From assembly GCA_910575695.1 (NCBI GenBank), contig CAJTGJ010000001.1, positions 248,001-312,000 of the forward strand: DNA of 64,000 nt, read 5' to 3'. The position numbers were made by a program, and so were the translations under genes. This DNA is from Oscillospiraceae bacterium. GTDB taxonomy: Bacteria > Bacillota > Clostridia > Oscillospirales > Oscillospiraceae. Positions 1-9,012 of the stretch are shown piece after piece (the stretch's first letter is position 1; each line of letters starts with the position of its first letter). The notes under the pieces are model-generated. The model saw nothing but the letters and a program-made list of their open reading frames with translations. It made no database searches and was not told the DNA's origin.

Positions 1-57
1 CCAATTTCCACTGCCTCAAACCTGCGGGCCGCCAGACATGGCGCGGGGCTGCGAGGC

Positions 58-1290
58 TCAGCCCACCCCGTCGCTGGACACCGGGCCAAGGTCGTCCCCA
101 CTGTCCTCGGGCTGGTATTTGGCGAAGACGGCGTTCTGGTAGGCGGAATAGCGGTTGAAGAAATCAGCCACATCCAGCTCGTCCAGCGCGGCGGAGCGGA
201 CCATTTCCGTCTCGTCCAGCATGGCCTCCAGCTCGTCATCCAGATGATACTCCCGGCACTCGTCGGCGTAGCTCTGAATGTCCTCCACCTCGCCCCGCAG
301 GATGATGTGGTAGCCGTAAGACGTCTCCACCAGGCCGGAGATCTCGCCGGGCTTCAGCGCCAGGGCGCCCGCCTCAAACTCGGGCACCATGTCTCCCAGG
401 ACGGCGGTATAGCCGTCAGGCGCGGCCAGGGCGCCGTCCTCATTGCGGCCGTCCTCGCTGTATTCGTTCATCAGCTCGTCAAATTTGGCCTCCAGATCGT
501 CCGCGGCCTGGAGCTGGGCAAGGAAATCCTCCGCCTGTTTTTTCTTCTTGGCGATTTCCTCGTCGGAAAGGGGCTGCTGGCTGTCGTCAATGGTCTTGAG
601 CAGGATATGCTTGGCCTGATAGGCGTAATTGTTCAGCATCTCATCGGTGGCTGTGGGAACCACCACGTCCAGCACGTTTTCATAGTAGCTGTTGGAGAGG
701 TACAGGTACTCCATGGTCTCGTCGGTGAGGCCGAAGGCGGTTTTCATCATCTCATAGTTTTCCTCGCCCTCGGCCATCATCCGCTCCTTGGCCTCGGCGA
801 TCTGCTCGTCGGTGGGCAGGCAGCCCAGCTCCGCCGCCTTCTTCTGGATCAGTATGTTGTAGGCGCCAATGGTAACGGCGCTGTCCCGCATCTGGTCGCC
901 GAAGGTGGCGCCCTCCTCGTCGATGACGTCGGCCAGGGACAGGCCGAAATAGCCGTACTGGGACATGAAATTGCTGCAGCTCATCCCCAGCCAGTAGAGG
1001 GCCAGGTCGGCGTTGACGGGGGTGCCGTTGACGGTGAGCAGCTCCTCGTCAGGGGAGATGCCCGCAGAGAAGGTTGTGGCGTCCTGGTCCAGGTCCACCT
1101 CAATCTCGGGGGTGGCCTCCACGTCCGGGTCCAGGGAGGCGTCCGGGTTTTCGGAGCTGTCCCCGGCGGAGGCATCGGGGCTGGCGCTGGGGGATTCGGT
1201 TCCCCCGGAATCCTCAGCGCTGCAGGCGCACAGGGACACAATCAGGGCAAGGGACAAGAGCAGGGAAAGAATTTGTTTCCAGTTTTTCAT
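58..1290 (-). CDS. PrsA/PpiC-type foldase lipoprotein (peptidyl-prolyl isomerase)
   Basis: A 410-residue exported protein. The N-terminus is a basic stretch, a hydrophobic core and a lipobox-like LCAC, so it is probably lipidated on the cysteine and works outside the membrane helping secreted proteins fold. An acidic Ser/Pro/Asp-rich linker follows. A rotamase domain lies around residues 225-335, starting near AKHILLKTIDD and closing with SYGYHIILR, as in parvulin/PpiC families. I chose ATG at 1290 because GGAG lies 7 bases upstream; an in-frame TTG at 1302 would place that site inside the gene. It reads away from repeat copy 1. Family is clear; the client proteins are unknown. Confidence 0.88.
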   Translation of the reverse strand: MKNWKQILSLLLSLALIVSLCACSAEDSGGTESPSASPDASAGDSSENPDASLDPDVEATPEIEVDLDQDATTFSAGISPDEELLTVNGTPVNADLALYWLGMSCSNFMSQYGYFGLSLADVIDEEGATFGDQMRDSAVTIGAYNILIQKKAAELGCLPTDEQIAEAKERMMAEGEENYEMMKTAFGLTDETMEYLYLSNSYYENVLDVVVPTATDEMLNNYAYQAKHILLKTIDDSQQPLSDEEIAKKKKQAEDFLAQLQAADDLEAKFDELMNEYSEDGRNEDGALAAPDGYTAVLGDMVPEFEAGALALKPGEISGLVETSYGYHIILRGEVEDIQSYADECREYHLDDELEAMLDETEMVRSAALDELDVADFFNRYSAYQNAVFAKYQPEDSGDDLGPVSSDGVG

Positions 1291-1415
1291 TTCGTTCTCC
1301 AATCCATGTGGAAGTTTTTCGAGGATCAGCCGCCGGGCTGAGCGGCTTACCCGCCATTATACTACGAAGCAGCCGAAAAAACAAGGGCCTGCCGGGGGGC
1401 GCTGTTTTCTCTCAA

Positions 1416-2103
1416 CCCCCCTGGCCCCCCCGTGGGGGGACGCCCCTGCGGGGGGCGTTACTTTCTCTCACGTGAGAGAAAGTAACCAAAGAGAACGCTT
1501 AGGGGGAGGCCCGCCGGACGGACGCTGCGCGTCCTCAGGCCGGGCCTCCCCCTAAGAACCCCCTGTTTTACGGGGGTGCTCTATACGGGATATATGGTGT
1601 TATGTTCCGGCGCGCAGGGTCGGGATGTATTCCCCCCTGTTTCTGCTGCCGCCCATTTGCAGGCACTGTAACAGGGTGGGGTCCACGGACTGCGCCTCCT
1701 GCGGTGGACCTTACCCGACGCGGTGGGGGTTAGTGCTTCTACCCGCCGTGGCTGGTAAGCTGAAACATTTCTCACCTAACCTCAATCGTCCAGGCGGGCG
1801 CGTCTGCCCGCCGCAGAGCGATGTCCGGCGCCATTCAGGCGTTCTCAGGAGAAACCAAAATCATCAGTACCCCACCCACGCAGGCCCCAGTGGGCCGGGA
1901 AACGAAGGGAAATCCATCCGCAAAGCCGCACAAGCCGGAAACCCACCTCCGCACCAAAAGCGGCGTGCCCTTGCCCTTAACGGGGGATTCTTAAGGGGGT
2001 GGCCGTCCTGAGGACGCAAAGCGTCCGCCGGCGGCCACCCCCTTAAGCGTGTCTTTGGTTACTTTCTGCACGAGCAGAAAGTAACGCCCCCGGCAGGGGG
2101 GAT
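1416..2103. repeat. Interspersed fold-back repeat, copy 1 of 3 (~690 bp)
   Basis: This non-coding block recurs at 45871-46562 and 51299-51996 in the same orientation. It begins with a GC-rich hairpin, then a palindrome (arms TTACTTTCTCTC / GAGAGAAAGTAA around ACGT), then a long hairpin with arms CTTAGGGGGAGGCCC / GGGCCTCCCCCTAAG. A core of about 410 bases follows. It ends with a second long hairpin (arms CTTAAGGGGGTGGCC / GGCCACCCCCTTAAG) and a second GTTACTTTC palindrome. The two ends are long inverted repeats of each other. The core also holds a perfect GGCGGGC / GCCCGCC hairpin. A truncated relic of the left end precedes it at about 1394-1413. It fills the gap between two divergent genes. 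Confidence 0.9.
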
Positions 2104-2279
2104 GGGGGTTTTATTTTTCTCTTTTTACAAAAAGGCATTATTTTTTGCAAAAGTTTCTCAACCTTTTGCAAGGTTTATAATACCATTTTCCTCTCTTTTT
2201 TACAAGACTTTTCTGAAAAACCCTGGTCGGTTTTTATCATTCAGAAACCTATACATTTTTGAAAACGGGAGGAAACAAC

Positions 2280-3002
2280 ATGAAGCTCAAAAAAACGATG
2301 ACTGCCCTGGTGCTTGCCCTGGCCCTGGTCGGAGCGCTCACCATAGCATCCAGCGCCGCAGGCGTCGTGCAGGAAATCCGCGCCAATCTCGATCCCAGCA
2401 TTACCATCACGCTGGACGGCGAAGCTCAGACCTTCCTGGACGCCAACGGCACCCGGGTCTATCCCATCACCTACAAAGGTACTACCTATCTGCCTGTCCG
2501 CGCGGTGGCCGGTCTGGTGGGGCTGGGCGTGGACTGGGATGGGACCACCCGGACCGTCATCCTGGGCAAGCAGCCCAGCGGCGTGGACCTGATCGAAACC
2601 TACAATATTTATCATACCGAAGGCGGGCACTGGGAGTGCAGCGCGGGACAGGTCAGGATCGGAGATAAAAAGACTGAGGAGATTTCGGGCGTCTCCTATT
2701 CTCATTGGCTCTATTTGAACTGTGCCTGGGGCCACGAGATTATGGCCTCGTACAATTTGCAGGGAAAGCATGACTCGCTCACGTTCACCTATTACTCCAA
2801 CGAGGATGCCATCTTGAAGATCACGGGGGACAACGGCACCGTCCTGGGCGAGTTTACCATCACCGGGGGCGCGGTCGCCAAGACCGTCACGATTCCCCTG
2901 TTCAAGGCCAATGAGCTCAAGTTCGAGGTAACGCCCGCAAAGGATCGCGGCTGGCCCGCCGTCAGAATCGTGGACGCCTATCTGGACGCAGAGGCGAAGT
3001 GA
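2280..3002 (+). CDS. Secreted protein with copper-amine-oxidase-like stalk domain
   Basis: A 240-residue exported protein. It has a signal peptide (MKLKKTMTALVLALALVG, cleavage near ASSAAG). Residues about 35-95 (ITITLDGEAQTF, then YLPVRAVAGLVG and TVILGK) look like the stalk domain often called copper amine oxidase N-terminal. The remaining beta-rich part (about 105-240) resembles the NPCBM-type carbohydrate-binding fold, but this is a weak call. GGGAGG ends 7 bases before ATG 2280; an upstream TTG at 2259 is disfavoured. It stands alone between repeat copy 1 and a strong terminator. Probably a cell-surface protein; the ligand is unknown. Confidence 0.75.
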   Translation: MKLKKTMTALVLALALVGALTIASSAAGVVQEIRANLDPSITITLDGEAQTFLDANGTRVYPITYKGTTYLPVRAVAGLVGLGVDWDGTTRTVILGKQPSGVDLIETYNIYHTEGGHWECSAGQVRIGDKKTEEISGVSYSHWLYLNCAWGHEIMASYNLQGKHDSLTFTYYSNEDAILKITGDNGTVLGEFTITGGAVAKTVTIPLFKANELKFEVTPAKDRGWPAVRIVDAYLDAEAK

Positions 3003-3042
3003 TTTTCCGCAGGCAGACCGCCGAGGCAGGCTCTGAGAATAT

Positions 3043-3074
3043 GAAAAAACACGATCTTGCGATCGTGTTTTTTC
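3043..3074 (+). terminator. Rho-independent terminator after the stalk-domain gene
   Basis: A perfect 14-bp stem, GAAAAAACACGATC paired with GATCGTGTTTTTTC around TTGC, with a built-in T run. It lies about 40 bases after the stop codon at 3002 and is symmetric enough to work in both directions. Confidence 0.85.
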
Positions 3075-3206
3075 ATGCCCAGGTGTCTTCGTCCACAATG
3101 ACCGGCTCCCTGGCCTGATCACGGCCCTCTGTCTCGTCCATGGCTCCGCCGCGCAGAATTATTCCGCCGGATGGCGGTAGAAAAGGCAAGGAATTTTTCC
3201 CGTTTC

Positions 3207-3235
3207 TTGACAAACCAGACCGGCTCCCATACAAT
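3207..3235 (+). promoter_or_regulatory. Housekeeping promoter of the DUF2971 gene
   Basis: TTGACA at 3207-3212 and TACAAT at 3230-3235 with a 17-base spacer, about 30 bases upstream of the chosen start at 3266. Confidence 0.75.
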
Positions 3236-3265
3236 AAAAACAGACGGATGAAAGGGAGGATGGCT

Positions 3266-4102
3266 ATGGACCAGCAGCGCCGCCAGATACTCTATCACTA
3301 CACCGATTTCCAGGCCCTGGACGGCATCCTCCGCTGCGCCCAGCTCCGGGTGAACAATGTGCTGAACATGAACGACTCGGCGGAAATGCGGCACTTTATG
3401 AACCACCTGTGCGCCGCCGCCGTGGAGCGGCTGGAGCGGGAGGGCTACGCCCACCGGGCCAGGGAGCTCCAGGCCCTGTTCCGGGAGGAGGTCCACAAGG
3501 AATATTCCGCCTTTGCCGCCTGCTTCTCCTTCCACCGGGACGACGCCGCCCAGTGGGAGCGGTATGGCAACCGGGGCAGGGGCGTGTGCATCGCGTTCCG
3601 CCGGGAGTACCTCCAGCGCATCGCCAGGGGCGGGCTGTCCCTCCAGGCGGTGTTCTACCGCAGCGACATGGCGGGCCACCCCATGGTGGACGTGTTCTGC
3701 GAGCTGGCCCGGGGGAGAGGGGTGCTGTCCGGGGAGAATCCGGAAGTGAAGATGGCCCTGCGGGAGGCCTGGGCCTGCTCGGTGTCCTTCAAGCACCCCT
3801 CCTTTTCCACGGAATACGAGATGCGGCTGGTGGTGTCCCCCTTTGAGATGGAGCATTTTGAGGTACAGCCCTGCTACCACGTCACCAAGGAGCGGATCAA
3901 AAAATATTATCCTCTGGACCTCCGGGCCATGTGCGCCGAGATTGGCATCGGGATGGAGGAGCTGGTGTCCGAGATCATCATCGGGCCGGACTCCACCCAG
4001 TCGGCGGCGATCTTCCAGGACTACCTGCGGGACAACGGCCTGCGGAGGCTGGCGGACCGGGTGTCCCTGTCCGACTGCCCCCTGCGGACGGTGCTGCCCT
4101 GA
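3266..4102 (+). CDS. DUF2971 family protein
   Basis: A 278-residue soluble protein. It opens with the family hallmark ILYHYTDF and a segment NVLNMNDSAEM typical of DUF2971. Further family features are the WERYGNRGRGVCIAF stretch, KHPSFSTEYEMRLV and a late IIIGPDST. These proteins are often found near defence or accessory loci, but no biochemical role is established. Three in-frame ATGs lie close together. ATG 3266 is preferred because GGGAGG at 3254-3259 is 6 bases upstream, and the promoter at 3207-3235 rules out starts further out. It appears to be a single-gene unit. Confidence 0.8.
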   Translation: MDQQRRQILYHYTDFQALDGILRCAQLRVNNVLNMNDSAEMRHFMNHLCAAAVERLEREGYAHRARELQALFREEVHKEYSAFAACFSFHRDDAAQWERYGNRGRGVCIAFRREYLQRIARGGLSLQAVFYRSDMAGHPMVDVFCELARGRGVLSGENPEVKMALREAWACSVSFKHPSFSTEYEMRLVVSPFEMEHFEVQPCYHVTKERIKKYYPLDLRAMCAEIGIGMEELVSEIIIGPDSTQSAAIFQDYLRDNGLRRLADRVSLSDCPLRTVLP

Positions 4103-4122
4103 AACACTATGCAGCCAGCATA

Positions 4123-4151
4123 TTGTTTTCTAATTTTGGATATGTTACAAT
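4123..4151 (+). promoter_or_regulatory. Likely promoter of the zinc-ribbon membrane gene pair
   Basis: TTGTTT at 4123-4128 and TACAAT at 4146-4151, 17-base spacer, in the AT-rich gap after the DUF2971 gene. Confidence 0.6.
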
Positions 4152-4217
4152 AGAATGCGGAAAAACAAAGTGCAAAAGTACGGATTTTATATTTGCACAT
4201 CTGGGAGGTCGCAGAAA

Positions 4218-4781
4218 TTGAAATACTGTTCAAAGTGCGGGAACGAGCTGCTGGACGAGGCGGTGATCTGCCCCAAATGCGGGTGCGCGGCAGGGGGCGC
4301 AGAACAGGTGCCGGATAAACTGATTGCGGATAAACGGCGGTCCCACCTCTCCGCAGGACTGATTCTCAACAATATCGCGGCAATTGGCAGCGCGGTAATT
4401 GCGGCAGTCTTTACTTATCTGTTGTTTTTCGACAAGGGCGAACCGGGTTCAGGCCATCAGCACGTGGAGGTCAGCTCTGACGCAATCACCTTTGACCCGG
4501 GCGGGCTGCCCAGTAAGGGTTGGTTTTTTGTTTGGGTCGCGCTGATGGTCGCCATTTTTGTGGTCGGTATCCTGATTGCGAAAGGGAAACAGCAGCAGAT
4601 CCAGCAGGTGTTGGGCTATGTCTACGTCGTTTTGACCATTGCGTCGCTGATCGTCATGCATCTGGCTTTTCCCAATATCCTGTATCTGGTGATGTGCATC
4701 TGGGGCCTGATCTTTTATGTTCCGGTACTGCTGCAGATCATTGCGGGCGTTAAGTTCCTGCAGGGTGCGCATAAAGGATGA
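4218..4781 (+). CDS. Zinc-ribbon membrane protein, four predicted TM segments
   Basis: 187 residues starting at TTG 4218, which has GGGAGG 9 bases upstream and puts the zinc ribbon at the very N-terminus. The ribbon is CSKCGNE ... CPKCG, a four-cysteine zinc-binding knuckle. Four hydrophobic helices follow (near residues 45-65, 98-118, 130-150 and 155-178), separated by a short His-rich outer loop. The stop overlaps the start of the next gene as ATGA, so the two are probably translated together. The fold is common among small Firmicutes membrane proteins; the function is unknown. Confidence 0.7.
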   Translation: MKYCSKCGNELLDEAVICPKCGCAAGGAEQVPDKLIADKRRSHLSAGLILNNIAAIGSAVIAAVFTYLLFFDKGEPGSGHQHVEVSSDAITFDPGGLPSKGWFFVWVALMVAIFVVGILIAKGKQQQIQQVLGYVYVVLTIASLIVMHLAFPNILYLVMCIWGLIFYVPVLLQIIAGVKFLQGAHKG

Positions 4782-5077
4782 CCATGAAAAACAGCGTCTG
4801 GCGGGAGGTCCGGTTCAGCCTGTACCTCGCGGCTGTTTTGAACGGCCTGATTATTCAGGTCGTGCCGTTTCAGTACAAATGCAATTTTACGGACGAAAAG
4901 TGCTTTGCCTGCGGCCTGAGAACGGCGGTGGACCTGTTTCTGCATGGCAGATTTTTAGCTGCGTATCAGTCGAACAGGCTGATCGTTGTGCTGGCGCTGG
5001 CTGCCGCTATTATGGCGGTCGATGTACTTTTGTATTTATACCGGCAGGGGCAGGGAAAACGGCATGGCCCAGTATAA
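4778..5077 (+). CDS. DUF2752 family small membrane protein
   Basis: 99 residues with two hydrophobic helices. The signature CFACGLRTAVDLFLHGRFLAAYQ between them is the DUF2752 pattern (Cys-x-x-Cys-Gly, then a Gly and Asn-rich turn). The cysteine pair may bind metal, which is inference. The start ATG at 4778 overlaps the stop of the zinc-ribbon gene by four bases. A strong terminator at 5083-5108 ends the unit, so the two proteins probably function together. Confidence 0.75.
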   Translation: MTMKNSVWREVRFSLYLAAVLNGLIIQVVPFQYKCNFTDEKCFACGLRTAVDLFLHGRFLAAYQSNRLIVVLALAAAIMAVDVLLYLYRQGQGKRHGPV

Positions 5078-5082
5078 CGAAA

Positions 5083-5111
5083 CCGGGGCGGGAGAGATCC
5101 CGCCCCGGGCT
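5083..5111 (+). terminator. Terminator after the DUF2752 gene
   Basis: An 11-bp GC stem, CCGGGGCGGGA / TCCCGCCCCGG around GAGA, followed by a modest T stretch. It separates this unit from clpB. Confidence 0.7.
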
Positions 5112-5150
5112 GTTTCTGCCGGCGGGGTGGGCCAACTGTAGGGCGAACAA

Positions 5151-5177
5151 TTAGCACTCTAAAATTGAGAGTGCTAA
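5151..5177 (+). promoter_or_regulatory. CIRCE operator (HrcA binding site) upstream of clpB
   Basis: A perfect CIRCE element: TTAGCACTC, nine bases, GAGTGCTAA. HrcA binds this site and represses class I heat-shock genes in Firmicutes. A candidate -10, TATACT, lies at 5217-5222 between the operator and clpB, without a clear -35. No hrcA, groEL or dnaK gene is in this window. Confidence 0.95.
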
Positions 5178-5293
5178 TTGTTTACACCAGGTTCATGATT
5201 TTCAAACCGGACGGGGTATACTAATAGACGAAACGACAGATTGGAGCGCGGCGCGGTTCAGCACCGCTCCCCCGAAAAGGAGTGAATTTCATC

Positions 5294-7888
5294 ATGAACA
5301 TGAATCAATTTACCCGAAAATCCCTGGAGGCCATCCAGAACGCCCAGGATATCGCCAACCAGCACGGCAATCAGCAGATCGAACAGTGCCACCTGCTGCT
5401 CTCCCTGGCGGACCAGCAGGACGGCTTCATCCCCCAGCTTTTGACCAACATGGGGCTGACCGTGGAATCCTTCCGGGCCGCTGTCCGCCATGAGGTGGAA
5501 AAGCTGCCCAAGGTGTCCGGCTCCGGTCGGGAGGCGGACAAGGTCTACATCGCCCCCGGCGTGGACAAGGCCATGAACCGGGCCGTGGAGATCGCCGGGA
5601 GCATGAAGGACGAATTTGTCTCCGTGGAGCACCTCCTGCTGGCCCTGATCGACACGGCGGACGGCAATTTGAAGGAGCTGTTCCAAACCTACAACGTGGA
5701 CCGGGAGCGGGTGATGCAGGCGCTGGCAAACCTGCGCGGGAACCAGCGGGTCACCAGCGACAACCCGGAGGAGACCTACGAGGCGCTGAAAAAGTACGGC
5801 TCCGACCTGGTGGAGCGGGCGCGGCAGAACAAGCTGGACCCGGTGATCGGCCGGGACGACGAGATCCGCAACGTCATCCGCATTTTGAGCCGCAAGAGCA
5901 AAAACAACCCGGTGCTCATCGGCGAGCCGGGGGTGGGCAAGACCGCCATTGCCGAGGGGCTGGCCCAACGCATTGTCAAGGGCGACGTGCCCGCGGGGCT
6001 GAAGGACAAGACCATTTTCGCCCTGGACATGGGGGCGCTCATCGCCGGGGCCAAGTACCGGGGCGAGTTCGAGGAGCGCCTGAAGGCCGTGCTCAATGAG
6101 GTGAAGCAGTCCGAGGGGCGCATCCTGCTGTTCATCGACGAGCTGCACACCATCGTGGGGGCGGGCAAGACCGAGGGGGCCATGGACGCGGGCAACCTGC
6201 TCAAGCCCATGCTGGCCCGGGGGGAGCTGCACTGCATCGGGGCCACCACCCTCAACGAGTACCGGCAGTATATCGAAAAGGACGCCGCCCTGGAGCGCCG
6301 CTTCCAGCCCGTCACGGTGTCCGAGCCCACGGTGGAGGACGCGGTGGCCATTCTGCGCGGCTTAAAGGAGCGCTATGAGGTGTTCCACGGCGTGAAGATC
6401 ACCGACGGGGCCATTGTCGCCGCCGCCACGCTGTCCAACCGCTATATCACCGACCGGTTTCTGCCGGACAAGGCCATCGACCTCATTGACGAGGCCTGCG
6501 CCCTCATCCGCACCGAGATGGACTCCATGCCCACCGAGCTGGATGTGATTTCCCGGAAAATCATCCAGTGCGAGATCGAGGAAGCCGCCTTGAAAAAGGA
6601 GGACGACCAGCTCTCCCAGACCCGTCTGGCGGACATACAGAAGGAGCTGGCCGAGCTGCGGGACAGCTTTCACGCGGGCAAGGCCAAGTGGGAGAACGAG
6701 AAAAACGCCATCGGCAAGGTGCAGAAGCTGCGGGAGGACCTGGAAGCCGCCAACGCCGACCTGGAAAAGGCCCAGCGGGAATACGACCTGGAAAAGGCGG
6801 CACAGCTCCAGTACGGCGCCATCCCCGAGCTGAAAAAGCAGCTGGAGGAGCAGGAGGCTTACGCCGCTCAGTCCAAGGAGGACAACCTGCTCCGGGACAA
6901 GGTGACGGAGGAGGAAATCGCCCGCATCGTGGAGCGCTGGACGGGCATCCCGGTGGCAAAGCTGATGGAGGGGGAACGGGAAAAGCTGCTCCATCTGGAG
7001 GACATCCTCCACCAGCGGGTGGTGGGCCAGGAAGAGGCCGTCCGGCTGGTGAGCGAGGCCATTTTGCGCTCCCGCGCCGGAATCGCCGACCCCGACAAGC
7101 CCATCGGCTCCTTCCTGTTCCTGGGCCCCACTGGCGTGGGCAAGACCGAGCTGGCCAAGGCCCTCAGCGAGGCCCTGTTCGACAGCGAGAAAAACATGGT
7201 GCGCATCGACATGAGCGAGTATATGGAGAAGTTCTCCGTCTCCCGGCTCATCGGGGCCCCTCCGGGGTACGTGGGCTACGAGGAGGGCGGACAGCTCACC
7301 GAGGCGGTGCGCCGCCATCCCTACAGCGTGATTTTGTTTGACGAGGTGGAAAAGGCCCATCCGGACGTGTTTAACGTATTACTCCAGGTTTTGGACGATG
7401 GGCGGATTACGGACAGTCAAGGCCGGACGGTGGATTTCAAAAACACCGTCATCATCCTCACCTCCAACCTGGGCAGCCAGTTCCTGCTGGACGGCATTGG
7501 GGCGGACGGCGAGGTCAGCGGAGAGGCCCGCGCCCAGGTGGACGAGCTGCTCAAGCGCTCCTTCCGGCCCGAGTTCCTCAACCGGCTGGACGAGATCGTG
7601 TTCTACAAGCCGCTGACGAAGGACAATATCTACCACATCATCGACCTGCTGCTGGCGGGGCTGAACCGCCGTCTGGCGGACAAGCGGCTGAAGGTGGAGC
7701 TGACGGACGGGGCCAAGGCCCTCATCCTGGATTCCGCCTACGACCCCATGTACGGGGCGCGGCCCCTGCGCCGGTATCTCCAGCACACGGTGGAAAACCT
7801 GGTGGGCCGGAAGATCATCGCCGGGGAGGCCGTCCCGGATTCCACCCTCACGGTGGACGCGCGGGACGGCGAGCTGGTTGTGCTGTAA
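5294..7888 (+). CDS. clpB: ATP-dependent disaggregase ClpB
   Basis: An 864-residue Hsp100 chaperone that, with DnaK, pulls proteins out of aggregates. The N-domain (about 1-145) starts [15 protein letters not shown]. The first AAA+ module has Walker A GEPGVGKT near residue 200 and a DELHT Walker B. A long coiled middle domain (about 400-520) distinguishes ClpB from ClpA/ClpC. The second AAA+ module has GPTGVGKT near 605 and the C-terminal LRRYLQ region. ATG 5294 is chosen; the GTG at 5282 overlaps the AAGGAG site. The CIRCE box upstream points to HrcA control. A bidirectional terminator follows. Confidence 0.97.
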   Translation: MNMNQFTRKSLEAIQNAQDIANQHGNQQIEQCHLLLSLADQQDGFIPQLLTNMGLTVESFRAAVRHEVEKLPKVSGSGREADKVYIAPGVDKAMNRAVEIAGSMKDEFVSVEHLLLALIDTADGNLKELFQTYNVDRERVMQALANLRGNQRVTSDNPEETYEALKKYGSDLVERARQNKLDPVIGRDDEIRNVIRILSRKSKNNPVLIGEPGVGKTAIAEGLAQRIVKGDVPAGLKDKTIFALDMGALIAGAKYRGEFEERLKAVLNEVKQSEGRILLFIDELHTIVGAGKTEGAMDAGNLLKPMLARGELHCIGATTLNEYRQYIEKDAALERRFQPVTVSEPTVEDAVAILRGLKERYEVFHGVKITDGAIVAAATLSNRYITDRFLPDKAIDLIDEACALIRTEMDSMPTELDVISRKIIQCEIEEAALKKEDDQLSQTRLADIQKELAELRDSFHAGKAKWENEKNAIGKVQKLREDLEAANADLEKAQREYDLEKAAQLQYGAIPELKKQLEEQEAYAAQSKEDNLLRDKVTEEEIARIVERWTGIPVAKLMEGEREKLLHLEDILHQRVVGQEEAVRLVSEAILRSRAGIADPDKPIGSFLFLGPTGVGKTELAKALSEALFDSEKNMVRIDMSEYMEKFSVSRLIGAPPGYVGYEEGGQLTEAVRRHPYSVILFDEVEKAHPDVFNVLLQVLDDGRITDSQGRTVDFKNTVIILTSNLGSQFLLDGIGADGEVSGEARAQVDELLKRSFRPEFLNRLDEIVFYKPLTKDNIYHIIDLLLAGLNRRLADKRLKVELTDGAKALILDSAYDPMYGARPLRRYLQHTVENLVGRKIIAGEAVPDSTLTVDARDGELVVL

Positions 7889-7892
7889 TAAA

Positions 7893-7924
7893 AAAATCCC
7901 GTCCGGAAAGCCGGACGGGATTTT
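7893..7924 (+). terminator. Bidirectional terminator between clpB and a convergent small gene
   Basis: A 14-bp perfect stem, AAAATCCCGTCCGG / CCGGACGGGATTTT around AAAG, with A and T tracts on the two sides. It serves clpB and overlaps the last two bases of the convergent gene ending at 7923. Confidence 0.9.
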
Positions 7925-8117
7925 ATTTCTGGTTTGTTCCATCCTGATAACCGTATTGGTACATCAGTTTTCCACAGGCACGGGAGAGCCCCTCAAGCCC
8001 GGTAACCAACTGTTCAAAATCTGGGTCGGCATCTGGATCAACGTTCAGTCTTTCGGCCAGACGGTTACGCACTTCATAAATTTGCTCGGCCAGCGGCCAT
8101 CCTTTTTTGATTACCAC
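7923..8117 (-). CDS. Small hypothetical protein, possibly leaderless
   Basis: 64 residues, acidic and helical (LAEQIYEVRNRLAERL, then GLEGLSRACGKLMYQYGY), not assigned to any family. The start is GTG at 8117, for which there is no Shine-Dalgarno sequence. A good promoter (TTGCAT, 17 bases, TACAAT at 8121-8149) ends only three bases before it, so the transcript would begin at or beside the start codon. It faces an Xre-family regulator across a 69-base gap and converges on clpB. The protein reads cleanly; whether translation starts here is uncertain. Confidence 0.5.
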   Translation of the reverse strand: MVIKKGWPLAEQIYEVRNRLAERLNVDPDADPDFEQLVTGLEGLSRACGKLMYQYGYQDGTNQK

Positions 8118-8120
8118 AAT

Positions 8121-8149
8121 ATTGTAGCATATTTGGACCTGGAATGCAA
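8121..8149 (-). promoter_or_regulatory. Promoter for the small gene at 7923-8117
   Basis: Read on the minus strand: TTGCAT (8149-8144), 17-base spacer, TACAAT (8126-8121). Weak plus-strand elements for the divergent regulator (TTGGAC at 8133-8138) overlap it. Confidence 0.65.
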
Positions 8150-8186
8150 CAAAATAGTAGCATCACATGGTGAGGTGTGATGCGCT

Positions 8187-8411
8187 ATGTTATTTCAAAG
8201 GCTCGAAGATTTGCGAATTGATTCCGACAAAACGCAGCAAGAAATCGCTGATTTTCTGAACTGCAAACGGGAAGTATACCGGCGCTACGAAAAAGGCGCT
8301 TATGATATTCCGCTTTGGGCATTGATCAAGTTAGCCGGGTATTATGAGACAAGTACAGATTACATTTTGGGACTTACAAATATAAGGGTCCCTTATCCAA
8401 AAGGACCGTGA
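8187..8411 (+). CDS. Xre-family helix-turn-helix regulator
   Basis: 74 residues, essentially one helix-turn-helix domain. The pattern DKTQQEIADFLNCKREVYRRYEKG is a textbook Xre recognition unit, followed by PLWALIKLAGYYETSTDYILG, the usual closing helix. A GAGGTG site is 9 bases before ATG 8187. It is divergent from the 64-residue gene, with overlapping promoter regions, so it probably regulates that gene and itself. A terminator follows at once. The layout resembles small regulator/partner modules, but no toxin motif was seen. Confidence 0.85.
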   Translation: MLFQRLEDLRIDSDKTQQEIADFLNCKREVYRRYEKGAYDIPLWALIKLAGYYETSTDYILGLTNIRVPYPKGP

Positions 8412-8414
8412 ACA

Positions 8415-8455
8415 AAAACCGCGCCCCGAAAAAATTCGGGGGCGGTTTGTTTTTA
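8415..8455 (+). terminator. Terminator after the Xre regulator, shared with the convergent gene
   Basis: A GC stem (ACCGCGCCCCGAA / TTCGGGGGCGGT) with A-rich left and T-rich right flanks, placed between convergent stops at 8411 and 8461. Confidence 0.75.
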
Positions 8456-8460
8456 CAGGT

Positions 8461-9012
8461 TCATTCCGCCGGGGCGGACGCCTCTCCCCCGCCGGATGAT
8501 GCCGCCGGGGCGGACGCCTGGGACGCCTCCCCGCCGCCGCTGTCCCCTTCGCCGGCGTGGCGCTTCTCCATCTCCTCCACCACGCTGTCCATTTCCTCCG
8601 GGTCGGGGTTGTTCCGCCGCAGGGCCATGGCCAGCTTGTAGCCCGCCGGGTCGTTCTCCATCAGGAATTTCAGGTCCTTCATGGGCACCTTGTCGCCCTT
8701 CATGATGGAGCGGGCGATCTTCATGCACGCCTCCATCATCTCCATCTGCTTGCTCAGCATATCCAGCTCGCCGCTCTTGTTCCGGGTCTTGCCCCACTTG
8801 TCCTCCTGGCGGGCCCGGCGCTTTTCCAGCTCCTGGGTCAGCCGGTTCTGCTCCTCCAGGTAGCTCAGCGCCTGCCGGGACAGGGTGCATTTGTCCGCCC
8901 GCTGGGCGGACCGGGCCTTGGCGGGGCTGTCCGGCGCGTCCGCCTTTTTTGCCGCCGTGGTACGGGCCATCTGTTCGTTCCGGCGCATTTCCCGGGTGCT
9001 GCGCAGTTCCAT
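8461..9012 (-). CDS. Hypothetical coiled-coil protein
   Basis: 183 residues, not recognised. A basic Ala/Lys-rich N-terminus (about 15-45) is followed by a strongly charged helical region with heptad-like spacing (SYLEEQNRLTQELEKRRARQ, then ELDMLSKQMEMMEACMKIAR). It ends in a low-complexity Gly/Ser/Ala tail. There is no signal peptide or membrane helix. ATG 9012 is chosen because AGGAG is 8 bases upstream; GTG 9018 is too close to it. It is divergent from the ECF sigma gene. Confidence 0.65.
   Translation of the reverse strand: MELRSTREMRRNEQMARTTAAKKADAPDSPAKARSAQRADKCTLSRQALSYLEEQNRLTQELEKRRARQEDKWGKTRNKSGELDMLSKQMEMMEACMKIARSIMKGDKVPMKDLKFLMENDPAGYKLAMALRRNNPDPEEMDSVVEEMEKRHAGEGDSGGGEASQASAPAASSGGGEASAPAE

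Noticed and set aside
1625-2011. A 128-codon open frame inside repeat copy 1, also open in copy 2
   Set aside because: The substitutions placed between the two copies alter the amino acid, copy 3 has a one-base indel in the frame, and there is no ribosome site. The similarity reflects nucleotide conservation of the repeat.
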